Source: Anastrepha obliqua (lineage: Eukaryota > Arthropoda > Insecta > Diptera > Tephritidae). From it: a stretch of 64,000 nucleotides of DNA. Positions 34,600 to 45,683 of the stretch are shown here, in pieces (the stretch's first letter is position 1; every line of letters starts with the position of its first letter). The notes below the pieces were generated by a model that worked only from the letters and a program-made list of their open reading frames with translations, made no database searches and was not told the DNA's origin. Made by a program: the position numbers and the translations under genes. The stretch is from positions 94,619,784-94,683,783 of the forward strand of contig NC_072893.1 in the NCBI RefSeq assembly GCF_027943255.1, written 5' to 3'.

Positions 34600-35690
34600 C
34601 AGTATTGCCAACCATTTGCTCTTCGCAATAAGTTTAGTGCTTTTTTATACCGAAAATGCGAAAATTTTGAAGTTTCGTGTTTGTTTCTTTTTCTTAATTT
34701 AAAGCTACCGAAACTTTAAGTTAAAAAAAACTGTATTATTATACAAAAGAAGGCGCTAATGAAAATTAGTGGGTTCTTATAAAATTTGACATTTTGAAAG
34801 TGTGAATTTAATTTTTTGCTCCTTTTAAGGGTATGCAAGAATATTAAATATCCCTCTCTCTCAACTCTTCTTAAGATTGAAAACCTTTGACACATTTTAA
34901 AAGGCGTTTGAATTTAATGAATGCGGATTAAAACCATAGAGGTGTACTCGTTTCTTCCGACCATCAATCCTTAGTGGGGCATAGGGCATCAAGAGATGTA
35001 TTCATTGTAAAAATAAACAACAAAATACCAGAAAATACTAAAGAAACTATACTGACATTTTTACAAAAAGAGTACCTTATCTAGTTACATAACCTCAAAT
35101 TTAGCAAATAAATCGTTCCCTTAACAAAATAGTTTCGCTTAACAAAAAAAAATCATAAATTAAATTGTGTATAAGCATAACACATTTATTTAAAAAAACG
35201 CACATTCTAAAGACAATTTGTCATGCATACAAAGTTCTTTAAGTGATTCAAAAAAAAATTTAGTGTTTTATTTTCTTTAAATGGGCATTTTAGTGCGTTT
35301 TTATATCCAAAGCTAGGCAACACTGCAGTAGCGAGAGAGAGATTTGACTGCCGAAAGCAGAAGAACACCAACAACACCTGCAATCGCGGGCAATGCCACC
35401 AGATGTCAAAAAAAAGTAAAGCTAAATAAAACTGAGTGAATTATTTAAATAATTATTAAAAAATGTATATTATACAAAATTATAAACATTACATTTTAAT
35501 TATAACAGGCTAGAAAAATGTCATGAAGAAAGAACTAAAACTCCGAGACTAAATAACAAAAAAAATGCTAAATCAAGTTACGAAAATGGTAATCTGGCCA
35601 TACTGGAGCTAAAATCACGTAACTAGTTGTCAAATTCGCTGAGAGCCAAAGTAACGGGACCACGATAGGCGTCATCTTATTATTCTTTCC
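34600..35690. other. Unassigned stretch
   Basis: AT-rich DNA without a supported feature. Its right end is the presumed promoter side of the candidate gene at 35694. Confidence 0.45.
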
Positions 35691-35691
35691 A
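35682..35691 (+). promoter_or_regulatory. Possible TCT-type initiator
   Basis: TTCTTTCC lies a few bases before ATG 35694, resembling the pyrimidine TCT initiator of fly translation-related genes. Suggestive only. Confidence 0.2.
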
Positions 35692-35693
35692 TC

Positions 35694-36274
35694 ATGGCGT
35701 ATGCCTATGTCATTGGCTGTTTACTCATCAGTCAATTTGGTGCCAAGTCTCAACAGACTCTCCAAAGTAGGTATTTATTTTAACTTTCGACGCACTGATA
35801 ACAAATATTTCTCTTCTTTGACGCACGGGACAAATGCAAAGCAAAAACTTACAGTTACTTGCAGCCGCATATTTTGTTCCCTCAGTAAGATTTTAGAGAG
35901 AAAAAGTCAATGCATAATGTCTCTCTTTAAAAACTTTTCTCAAAATGAGACGTGCAATAGAAATATCCAAATGAGAAAAATTGCGCTTACATGACTTTGC
36001 ATTCGAATATATCGAAACAGGTAATGAATAAATGTTAATTTTGTGATATTAAATTTAATTATTTCCCTATGAAAATATACTAAAATGGAGTTTTATTAAT
36101 TTTAAACCTACCAAAATTTTCAGCAAAAAACCGGCGTGGTCAAAGTCTGTCTATCTGTTCGAGAATCGTGCTGTCGATAAATTGGCCAAGGCTCAAATTG
36201 GTTGGCACCGAAAAAGTCCCAAACGGATTGTAACTATTCCACCTTCCATTTGGCGACAATTTTTAAAATTTTAA
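35694..36274 (+). CDS. Candidate two-exon host gene, ~76 codons, unknown function
   Basis: Exon 1 would run from ATG 35694 to 35770 (MAYAYVIGCLLISQFGAK...), with donor AG|GTATTT. Exon 2 would run 36124-36274 after an acceptor preceded by CCAAAATTTTCAG, reading KKPAWSKSVYLFENRAVD, then LAKAQIGWHRKSPKRIVTI and WRQFLKF before TAA. The phases match: two bases from exon 1 plus one from exon 2 make a Ser codon. The 353-bp intron is AT-rich. Exon 2 is the most host-like coding stretch in the window and matches no transposon I know. The product would be small and basic at its C-terminus with a short hydrophobic N-terminus. Exon 2 is more credible than exon 1; I do not recognise the family. Confidence 0.3.
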
Positions 36275-36279
36275 ATACA

Positions 36280-38055
36280 GCGATGTAGCAATGATTAAAA
36301 ACGAAAGTCAATTAAATTTTTCGCAAGACATTAAGTTAAAACAAAAAATTGGAAATTTTCCTGCCTCCGTATAGCTCGCCTTTTCAAACTCTATCAAAGT
36401 CGATACATATGTACATCCAAGCGTAGGCTGCAATTAGCATTACGTATTGGGAATTTCTAATTAAATAAAATCTGCTAGCGACGACGCGCACCTACCACAT
36501 GAAAAAACTCTACTTCTCTAATAGTATATTTGCCTATGTAACGAATAACTTTTATAAAGATTTAAATGTTCCAATGAAACTTGTCGATTCCGCATGAACT
36601 TTAATATTTTTTAGCTTGTTTGTCACACTATTCTTTTTTAACTCCTTAATTTTATTTTCAGGCCAAAAATAGAATATTGGAAAATAAATTCAAAATAGCG
36701 TCTGCCTACTGCTAATGTCCTAATTTTAAAGCAAAGTAAATTAGAGCAAATTTTGAGCAAATTTTATTGAGTCGGTTGAGCCATAAGTTGGTTGCAGTAC
36801 GAAGCACCCGTTGAATACATTAAAATGATCTGAGTAAGTAACGAACTCATAAACAAAAGCAGAAAAATGGAGAAGAGCACGAAGTGTACAAGGACGCGAG
36901 CAACAATGAAAGCCACAATGACCACAAAAGCAATGGGGTAAACGAAAAGGGGAAATGAAGATGAACGGACCGTAGAACAAAATGGACGAAAAAATATTGA
37001 CGCAGTCAAAGCACCAAACCGTAAAGCCAAAGGCAAAAATAGCAACAGCATTACAGTAAAAGCAACTCAACTCTGCAGTAAAAATACACAAAGTAAAAGT
37101 GTGAAACTCCACCCCAAATATTATATTGTGAACGACCATTTTAACCAACACTGACCGATTGACCACCAAACATAAAGTTGCATTTTGCGCTTTCCTATAA
37201 CAGGTGAGCATTCATGCAGCCTAGAAAAAGCATTTCCCTCTTTCTAAGCTTCACTCAGCCCTATAGGACAGATACTCGTACATGCATGTCTGTCTCCTGA
37301 GTGCCTCGCCATCACTCCAAGTCATATGCAAATTTAATTCAACCTTTTGTGCATCCTTTTATACTTTATGCACGTACATGTGACCTTTTTTCGTACCGCC
37401 TGAGTTAGAACGCTGAGCCACATGCACATACAGATAAACGCAGCCAAACAGATTTACGCGAATGGGAGCGCGCGTGCTATGCAAGCCACAAATGTCACCG
37501 GTTCAAAAATGTATATGTGCGCCTTTCTGTGTACATATGTAAATGCATATGTATGTGTATATGTATACAAATGTGAGCGCAAATTCACTGCAAATGCGGC
37601 TGCTTGCCTTTTCGATGTGTTTGTGGTTTTATACATGTCGCTTTTGTTAGATATACGAGAATACGTGGTGAAATCCATGTGGGTGTGTGTGTGAGTGTGT
37701 ACATATTGGCTGCCCCTTATCCTTTTGTTATATTTACTGCCGCTAATGCATTCCGAATGCATCCAATTACATTAGCTGGACGGCCAAATAGAGTTAGAAA
37801 GCTGGGTACGCAAAGCGGGGGCTACAAGGAAATGCATGTCCCAAGAAACAAAATTCATGTGAAAGATAGAGGAAAATACTAAAATTTTTTAACTTAACAG
37901 CGACAAAAGCCTTTTTTGAAACAAGGAAGTTCAGCTAAGCCGTCTGATTACTTGTATAACTATACTGAAAAAAACAGTTTGAAGTTGTTCTTTGCCTTAG
38001 AGATACATTAATTATCATATAACAAGCCAATAAGAAAATTAGATTTTAATGATAC
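36280..38055. other. Unassigned stretch with CATATGTA and (GT)n simple repeats
   Basis: Contains CATATGTATGTG-type runs (about 37500-37570) and (GT)n at about 37679-37700. The 156-codon minus-strand frame at 36741-37211 is Cys/Phe-rich and judged spurious. No element recognised. Confidence 0.5.
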
Positions 38056-38399
38056 GTATAGCCCTGCTATAAGCATGCCCGATTCGCAAAGTGCCTACGG
38101 ACTAAAACCACTCCCAGCGCTCTTTCCTGTCAGTTCCTCGCGGGATCCACATTGAAGGCTTTCCTTCGCATGGCAGTTACATTAACTTCTTGCAACGTCA
38201 TTGGCTCGTGCAGCTTGATCAACCTTGCCGCAGTCTTATCATTACGGATTTTATGTAATTGCTTCTAGTGTCCCACTTTTCAGCTGAAGACAGCATTTGT
38301 CGCAGCGCAGCCAGTCTCCGGAGTTCCGTGAAATGCACGTATTCTAACTTTGCGTGCTCACGTCTTTCCACTTAATCGATACAGAATTGCATACTAACA

Positions 38400-38750
38400 A
38401 TTGCTGAAATGTTTAAATTGGTGCAGCTAATCTCTGAAATACCCATGACCAGAAAAGAACTGAGACAGATAGATATACAGTTTAAATGTTTCCGTTCCCT
38501 CCAAATTGGTAAGTCTGGAATTATAGAGTGTGTCAATCTTCCGCTTTGCGCGTTACGTTTCTCAAAATTGGACCCAAGAGGGAAGCCCTGAGTAACCCCT
38601 TCTATTGTAGGTAACTAGTCCCAAGTCTATATCGTTAACTAAGCTTCTGTCTGCGAAGTAGGACGATATCAGTTTTACATGTAAATTCTGTATATGCATA
38701 TTATTGTGTTTATAATTTGTCTCTAGTTCGCTGAGATTAACCCGAAGGTG
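38400..38750 (-). pseudogene. R1-like LINE scrap (RT fused to C-terminus)
   Basis: The minus strand reads LISSYFADRSLVNDIDLGLV (about 38680-38620), the RT segment before the palm active site, then after a deletion SQFFSGHGYFRD and LHQFKHF (about 38470-38410), which belongs after the RT thumb. The palm with YADD is deleted. It shares its C-terminal motif with the relic at 24301-25060. Confidence 0.55.
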
Positions 38751-38754
38751 GGAC

Positions 38755-39125
38755 CCGTTGGTCTAGAAATTTCAAAAAATCCTTTTTTTGGCTTTTCGAT
38801 TTTTCGGAAGTATAGTATCTTAAGAATATACTGTGAAATTTTCGTGCGGAAATTCTCAATATTATAGCTTCTACTGCCCATTAACTAGGTAGAGAGATGT
38901 CCGCGCGCTCCTGTACCTCAAAATTTAAACCCATTTATCTCGAAACGACTTATTTCGACTGGTGTTGTCAAAAGAAAAAACTATTCAGCCGTATCATATG
39001 CAATTTTAATATGATGTTCACAACATCAATGGCTATCGCCCGTACTAGAATCATGTTATCTCAAGGTCGAGGTGAAATCATCTCAGCACCTTCTGCTCAG
39101 CTGCCCTGCTCTCATCCGGCTAAGG
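38755..39125 (+). repeat. Dispersed DNA repeat, copy A
   Basis: Matches the reverse complement of 57100-57380 over several hundred bases: TATCTTAAGAATATACTGTG, GAGCGCGCGGAC (as its complement) and GGCTATCGCCCGTACTAGAA. It begins near GGGACCCGTTGGTCTAG. No coding region. Probably a non-autonomous DNA transposon; class unresolved. Confidence 0.6.
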
Positions 39126-39289
39126 TTTAGGCATCTGGACTGTCACTTTTTCGCTACACCAGCGGATATTGAGTGTTTAAATATCACACAAACACAAACG
39201 TAAATCGCCACTCGTTGGTGGGTGTATGTGTAATGTCCGTAAATAGCTAATCCGTCTATCTTAGATAACATCAAAGCTCTAGTTACATA

Positions 39290-42113
39290 TATTTACCAGC
39301 GTTTGTGTATGAACTAGACAGTGTTTTGAAGACAAGTACTTAATTATATTTAGTCTTGATAATAAACTTATTCTAATATGTTCACAATGATGCTTAAAAA
39401 TTAATTTTTTATCAAATATAATTTCGAGTACTTTTAAGGTATTATTGTGAGGAAGTGTGACGTTAGAAAAGGATATTGAGGGGAAAGTACACTTATGTTT
39501 ACGACAAATGTGGAAGTGGAGCTTTTGTTAATAAACATACTTGCTCCTGATGATTTCGACCAAAGTTCGAGTTTAGTTGTTAAATCGGTAGTTTTAGAGA
39601 AAATCAGCACGTCGTCTGCATAAGCAAAGCGTTCAATATTTGCATTTAAGGATATGATAGAGCTGAATTCTTTGAACGCTACTATAGGGTGGGCCATGCA
39701 AAATTTACTTTTTTAATCGGCTATAAAAAAAAACTAATCAATATTTTTTGAAACTTTTTTCTTTATTTTGAAGATTGAACATTGTCATTTATGAATGAAA
39801 AATAATATCGGTCAAATGACTGCCACGACTGGCTTTACAGTAGGCCATTCGATCAACCCAATTTTTAAGCACATTTTCGATGGTTTGGGATCCAATTTCA
39901 TGAATGGCAACTTCGATTTCGTGTAAAAAACCGCACCAAACAGTGACTCGTTGATGCATTTGCTCCTCTACAGTAACGTGTGGATTTTCTGAGCCCCAAA
40001 TCCGACAATTTTGCTTATTGACGTAGCCACCGATGTGAAAATCAGAAAGGAAGAAGAAGACTCACCACTTTGGAAATAGGTTTTCAATATTTCCCAATTT
40101 TGTTCAAGCGTGTAGCGTCACATTTCGTAAATGTCAAACCTTTAAGTAAATTATGAACACATTTGACATGTCATTTGTGTTACCATTCTCAAGAAAATAG
40201 GTGGTTCAAAAAGCAAACGCTATATGGCCCACCCTGTATGAACAAGATTACAGAAAGAGGAGACCTTTGAGGTATTCCGTTGAAAAGTGGGAGAATGTTA
40301 GACTCATTGTTGTTTACACGCACGAAGAATTTGCGATTACATAAATATGATCTTATGACTTTGTATATTTTTTCTCCGACTTTCCAGCGACTAAGCTCTT
40401 CCAAGACAACGTGCGAGCCAATTCTATCATACTCCTTTTTAAAATCGATACTAAGTACTGAAACATGGTTTCTGTTTGCTGTTGGGCCAGAGTTTTTAAA
40501 GATAAGCAGTGGATCAATAACGCCCTGGAATGCAAACTGATGTGGACTTAAGAGGTTATTTTGCTGGGCAAGTCATACAAGACGACGAGCAATGATCTGA
40601 AATGAGGGAGTTTGGTTTAGGAATCGGGCTTATTGCAGCAATTTTCCATGATTGCGGAAATGTTCCTTGTTCTAATATTGAATTGTACAAATTAACAACG
40701 CCCAATTTCAAGGCGAATGGCAAGTTTTTCAAGATATTGTACGTTATTCTATCAGAACCTGGTGTTTTACCTGACAACGCAGAAAGAGTTAAGTTAAATT
40801 CTTCTAAAGTCATGCGAGATTCTAAACAAAGAGCTTCGTAGGAGGGTGAGGAATTGTGATAACATTTTGATACTATACTTGACTTTTTACAGCTAAAATC
40901 CGGATGAAAGTTTGAACTATGTGAATAGTTTGACCAAGTTATTGCAAATTTGTCGGCAATTTCCTTGGGGGGATATATTGGGCCTTCTGGCGAGTATATA
41001 AAAGGGATGTGGTTACGCTGACAGGAAGAAGTAAGATATTTTATATCTGACCAGATCTTTTTCGGGTTAGAGGAGAGTGTTATGCTGGCAGTAAAAGTTT
41101 CTAGAGCTTGTCTTTTCGATGCTTTTAACTCGCGCCTGAAGCATGCGCTGGCTTTTTTGTATTTTACAAATTTGTCGTCAGACCTATTTCGTTTGTACTC
41201 CGCCCAAGAAGATTGTTTAGTTTTCCCCAGAATGGAGAGCAAATTTGACCAATATGGAAGTTTCGCAGGGAACTTTTTGGTGCAAGTCTGTGGGATAGAA
41301 ATATTCGCCGCTGAACGTATGAGGGACTTGATAGTATAAGCTTCTTTGTTTACATTATGTGATTCAGGTTTTTTACCTGATAGGTTTGTTATGTTAGAAC
41401 AGAAAGTTTCCCGATCAGCTCTTTCTGTTATAAATTTAGGTTTAGGTTTAACTGTGTAAAATTGTGGTATGGATGTAATAATGGGATCGTGATCACTATT
41501 GTGTAGATCACTCAACGTTTTGGATTCTAGTTTTGGGGCTATAGAGGAAGAGGAAAAAGAAATATCTGGCTGCGAAAAGCTCCTATGTGTCGAAAAAAGT
41601 GTAAAGTAACCATCGTTAAGAGTAACTAAATTTTTTGCAGGGATGACATCCTCGATTATTTTGCCTCTTTTATTTGTTGTAGGTGACCCCCAAAGAGGAA
41701 TCCACCCATTAAAGTCACCCAGAAGGATGATAGGATCCAAAAAGGGATTTATTAAATTTATGATTTCTGTACTACTAAATGGTTGCTCAGGTGGAATGTA
41801 ACATGTAATAATTGTAATTTTAAAACCTATATCTACTTCTACAGCAACAGACTGAATATTAGAAGCTATTGGGGTAAATTTAAAGCTGAGGGATTTTTTT
41901 ACAAACATAGCCACACTTTGTTTGCATGTTTTGTTGTTGGGGTTATTGTCAAAGTAACTAAGGTATTTGTTTGGAGCGTGAGCTATTTTACTATGTGAAA
42001 TGTGTGTTTCTTGTAAGCAAACTATGTATTTCAGGAGAGTACTCATGTAAAATTAAATCAAGGTCAACATAGTTGTTGAGAAGACCATTAATATTCCATT
42101 GTACTATCTTCAT
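39290..42113 (-). pseudogene. LINE ORF2 endonuclease-reverse transcriptase
   Basis: The ATG at 42113 gives MKIVQWNINGLLNNYVDLDL; a one-base shift near 42030 moves the rest into the frame 42046-40556 (VCLQETHIS, LLGDFNGWIPLWG, LHNSDHDPI: the APE-type endonuclease with Glu, Asp-Asn and Asp-His). It then runs through a linker to ALSGKTPGSDRITYNILKNL. RT continues in 40535-40189 (LFNGIPQRSPLSVILFI) and, after the inserted element, in 39697-39434 (AYADDVLIFSKT, intact active site). The thumb decays toward 39290. Q-G to Q-R in the GIPQ motif and the frame breaks make it inactive. Confidence 0.85.
39685..40236 (-). mobile_element. DD41D (rosa-like) mariner deletion derivative inserted in LINE RT
   Basis: The ends TAGGGTGGGCCATGC and the complement of ATATGGCCCACCCTG are inverted, with TA on both sides (39683-39684 and 40237-40238). 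Inside, on the minus strand, are scraps of the HTH (TRYTLEQNWEILKTYF), the INKQNCRIWG-like block across frameshifts (about 40020-39980), and the C-terminus. 552 bp. Removing it with one TA rejoins the LINE reading frame exactly. Confidence 0.88.
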
Positions 42114-43150
42114 TTTTTAAACCTCCTTAGAGAGTTAGTTTCTGAGGTAGTAGCTTGAGAAGAGTCAGGATTAAGAGCGAAATTTGAAGAGTTTGTTTTA
42201 AGAGAAGAAAGAGAAGAGGTGAATTCGTGGGGAATAGAAATCATTTGGGCGAGAAAGTTATCGATTAGCACTCTTTGTTGTGTTTGATTATCATCTGAGT
42301 TCATTTCAAGTAAGTTGTTGCCTAAAACGATAGTGCTTAGGCTATTTGTTGAAATTTTGTTGTTTGTTGTGGGAGTATTTGAATTATTTGTTGGATTTTC
42401 GTTGTTGTTATTGTTAATTTGATTTGATTTTGAGAAATTAGTTTGGTTTGAAATAATGTTTTGTTGTTGGTTGGTTGCGGATTACTTTATTATATTGGAG
42501 AAAGGAGTCGAGTTCTCATTTAATTGAGGTGGAATTTGTTGTTTGTGTAGAGCCATGGCTTTGCGCATAGTGCATTTTTTTATCAGTTTTAATTGAGATG
42601 ATTTGCTTCATTTGGATGAATTTTGGGCAGTCTTTGCTTGAGGATGAGTGAGCACCCGAGCAGTTAGCACAAAAGGTGCGGGAGCGTGACAAATCGCCGT
42701 GAGGGGGAAGTGAGCAATTTATACATACAGGTGTTTTGCATGCATCGTTTGAGTGCATGGCCAAGTAGTTGACAACTCTTGCTCCGCATGGGTTTAGGAT
42801 AGAATTGTCTTACTTTTGTTGTACTATATACCAGGACACTTCAATTTTCTCAGGCAAGTGGTAAAGATCAAAGGTTAATAGAATGACTCCAGAAGGTGCG
42901 GATTTGCCGTCAACGACTTTATGAAACTTGTATACAGAAGTAACTCCTTAATCCTTTAAATTGTCAACTATTTCACTTTCAGAGACGTTATTTAAACACG
43001 GTGCAAATATAGTGCCTTTAACAACCTTAACTCTACGATTGTTATGAAGTTCAAACTTAACTGGGCAGATGCCAAAAAGGGCTTTAATTTGCAAAAATTT
43101 GTTTGCTATATTCATATTTTTAACAAACAGAAGTAAATTTCTAAGGGATA
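42110..43150 (-). pseudogene. LINE ORF1 (nucleic-acid-binding, CCHC)
   Basis: On the minus strand a decayed I-type ORF1 protein. A segment near 42900-42790 reads KVVDGKSAPSGVILLTFDLY and EKIEVSWYIVQQK, resembling the RNA-binding region upstream of the zinc knuckles. Then CKTPVCINCSLPPHG and FCANCSGAHSSSSKDCPKF (42740-42630) are the Cys-His knuckles. A separate frame ends SLRRFKK with TGA at 42110. Several stops and frameshifts interrupt it. The stop overlaps the ORF2 ATG (ATGA). Confidence 0.72.
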
Positions 43151-43190
43151 GAATTTTTTTATAATGTCGGTACTAACATTTTTAAGTGCC

Positions 43191-44335
43191 TTGTGAATAG
43201 CAAAGCAAGAATATTTGCTAAGGGGTTAGGATGTATCAAGTGCACTTGCAATTCAGTATTTGGGGTTTTCTTTTATAACTGCCGGCAGTGCTGGAAGCAA
43301 CTTTGTTTGTGCTTTCTTTCTTTTGCGTTGAGGGCTTGCCGAAAGCAAGGCAAACCGGTTATCCCCGAGAGGGGGAGACATAATTTCTTACCGAATTCCG
43401 CAAGGTGACAAGCAATATAAGGTCGTAAATAAATAAACGGACCGGTGCAGGAAAAGAGATGAATAAATAGGAAATAAAAAAATAAAAGCACTGCGATGAA
43501 CTTAGATTGTAATCACTAGACTGCGAGAAAAAGAAACACAACCGAACGCCAAGAGTGCTAGTTTCTTTATTTGCACAATTCCCATATCGAGGAAATATGC
43601 AAAGGTCCTCTGAACAAATGTTCTGTTTGCACCAAGTGTTTTAATGGACTTCATATTTTCATAAGTTGTCTCGCCTTGGAAATGCAGTTCAAAAATAAGC
43701 AGGTAATGCAACGGTATAAGTAAACTGTTATGGAGAAATGATTCTGTAGAAGTAAGCAAAGTGTTTTTGTGCGACAAGTATTAGTTCTCAAGCTGTATAT
43801 GCATACACACTTACATAAGCTCAATTTGCTTAACAACATAAAGATTTATGAATTGTGTAAACAAATATTGTTTCTAAATCAACTTATGCAGAATGAAAAG
43901 TTTAGGGAAATTGAAATATTATTTTCTTCCAATTTTCCCAAAATAGTTTTTGTCATTTTTAAACGCTCTACGACTTTCGCTTTTAATACACATACATACA
44001 TAGATTCGCAAACATACATGCACACATTTGTGTACATTTGGGTCCACAAAGCCAACCAAAAATGGCGACTAAACTAGATTAAAATGTCAGTGCAGTTGTC
44101 GTCAGAGAAAACAACGCATCCAAAGTGAGAAAAATGCGTAAAAAGAACGATAAACCAAACCTACAAAAATAAACTGAAAAAACGAAATTGGTACGGGAGT
44201 CGTGACTGGCATGCGTTGGCAACTTAGCGCCACGCATTGACAAAGGTATAGGTAACTACATACTAGCCCTGCTGGAAAAGCAACTCATTCTGAAAGAAGC
44301 GCATTCTAGTGAATTCAAATTTTCTGTTTTATATA
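43191..44335. other. Unassigned stretch
   Basis: No confident feature. Overlapping frames on both strands without motifs. Confidence 0.5.
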
Positions 44336-44611
44336 CCACCGGTGGCGAATGGGTTGATACATGACTACCATTCGGAATTCGGAGAACGTAGGTTCATATC
44401 TCCGTGAAAAACCAATATGAAAACAGTTGTTTCTAATAGCGGTCGCCTCTCGGCAGACAATGTTAAACTTCCGAGTGTATTCCTTCCATGAAGAAGCTCC
44501 TCATAAAAAGCCCTCCATTTGTGTAACAACATCAAGACGCACGCCACAAATAGGACGATAAGCTCGGCCAAACACCCAAAGTGAATTTAAGCGCCAATTA
44601 TACATATATAT
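44336..44611 (+). mobile_element. tRNA-derived SINE, copy 2
   Basis: Head with A-box-like TGGCGAATGGG (44343-44353) and B-box-like GGTTCATATC (44391-44400), about 40 bases apart. The body is shared with 26235-26486 (CTAATAGCGGTCGCCTCTCG near 44433; CAACATCAAGACGCACGCCA near 44528). The 3' end is GCGCCAATTATA followed by an (AT)n tail, which is split by the fold-back element at 44612 and resumes at 45351. The B-box has drifted (GGTTCATATC rather than GGTTCGAATC). Confidence 0.78.
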
Positions 44612-45350
44612 TAGGCCGGGTCGATTTGTGGGGAGGCAAAAAAATCGCCCATTGCTCTGTGAAAATCATATTCTAGGAATCAAAATAAGAAACTTTCCCG
44701 AAGGAACCATACCTCTAAAACGAATTCTGATGTCCCCCAATTTGGGTCGAACTTTTAGTGTCTCTTGTGGGGAGGCAAAAAAATCGCCCATTGCTCTGTG
44801 AAAATCATATTCTAGGGATCAAAATAAGAAACTTTCCCGAAGGAACCATACCTCTAAAACGAATTCTGATGTCCCCCAATTTGGGTCGAACTTTTAGTGT
44901 CTCTTGTGGGGAGGCAAAAAAATCGCCCATTGCTCTGTGAAAATCATATTCTAGGGATCAAAATAAGAAACTTTGCCGAAGAAACCATACCTCTAAAACG
45001 AATTCTGATTTCCCCCAATTTGGGTCGAACTTTTTAGTTTCTTTTCTCATGTAAAGGCCAAAAATGGTGATATTTTGAAATGATTGTATGGGGAACCCCC
45101 TAGGGGAGTTCCAGGCGGTGTGCCACTGGCATGGGTGGATCGGCCGTCCAAAGTTAGTGGGGGTCGGTCATACATTTGGACTCGATTGGAGCACTCTTAA
45201 TGGGTCAAAGTGAGATTTTTCGTTCGACCCAAATTGGGGGACATCAGAATTCGTTTTAGAGGTATGGTTTCTTCGGCAAAGTTTCTTATTTTGATCCCTA
45301 GAATACGATTTTCACAGAGCAGTGAGTGATTTTTAAATCGACCCGCCCTA
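44612..45350. mobile_element. hAT-like fold-back element, copy 3 (three arm units)
   Basis: The left end is TAGGCCGGGTCGATTTGTGG, the right end AAATCGACCCGCCCTA. The 8-bp duplication is ATATATAT (44604-44611 and 45351-45358), though this falls in simple sequence. The left arm holds three tandem 139-bp units (GTGGGG at 44628, 44767 and 44906); the right arm has one inverted unit (about 45222-45350). Core about 45040-45220. No coding capacity. Confidence 0.92.
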
Positions 45351-45683
45351 ATATATATATATATATCAGCCTTTGTATAATTTAAATGCATTGTTTTAAA
45401 GAGCGCAAAGGAAATATTTCTAAAAACAAAAGAATTGGAGGGAGAAAAAATGTTAAACATATACGAGTATATTAAAAACAAACTTAATTAAAATTAACTA
45501 AACTAAAAATTTTTTTTCGTGCTTTTTTCTTTAACTTTTCCTCGAATTTATGTGAATGTTATCTAAACTATATCAAAATTTTAGCCGAAACTAATGCGAA
45601 CACCATAAAGATAGGTCTTTAAAACCAGAGACTAGACAAGACTTAAGTCTTCTATTTTAAGTCGACTCCGAACGACAAATATT

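Larger units (their letters stand above)
39290..43190 (-). mobile_element. I-like LINE with ORF1 and ORF2, 3'-truncated
   Basis: Minus-strand element: ORF1 (about 43150-42110), ORF2 endonuclease (42113-41450), linker, RT (about 41000-39290) interrupted by a DD41D derivative at 39685-40236. Homology fades near 39290 inside the RT thumb; the RNase H and 3' tail are gone. Losing the 3' end is unusual for a LINE and implies a later deletion or rearrangement. Confidence 0.85.

Noticed and set aside
36741..37211. 156-codon minus-strand frame rich in Cys and Phe
   Set aside because: Composition fits the reverse reading of an A-rich region. No domain, and a second overlapping frame is equally open.
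37422..37882. Several open frames on both strands
   Set aside because: CATATGTA and GT simple repeats keep multiple frames open; no motif.
44343..44400. Functional tRNA gene
   Set aside because: A and B boxes are present but there is no cloverleaf or anticodon arm; it is the head of a SINE.
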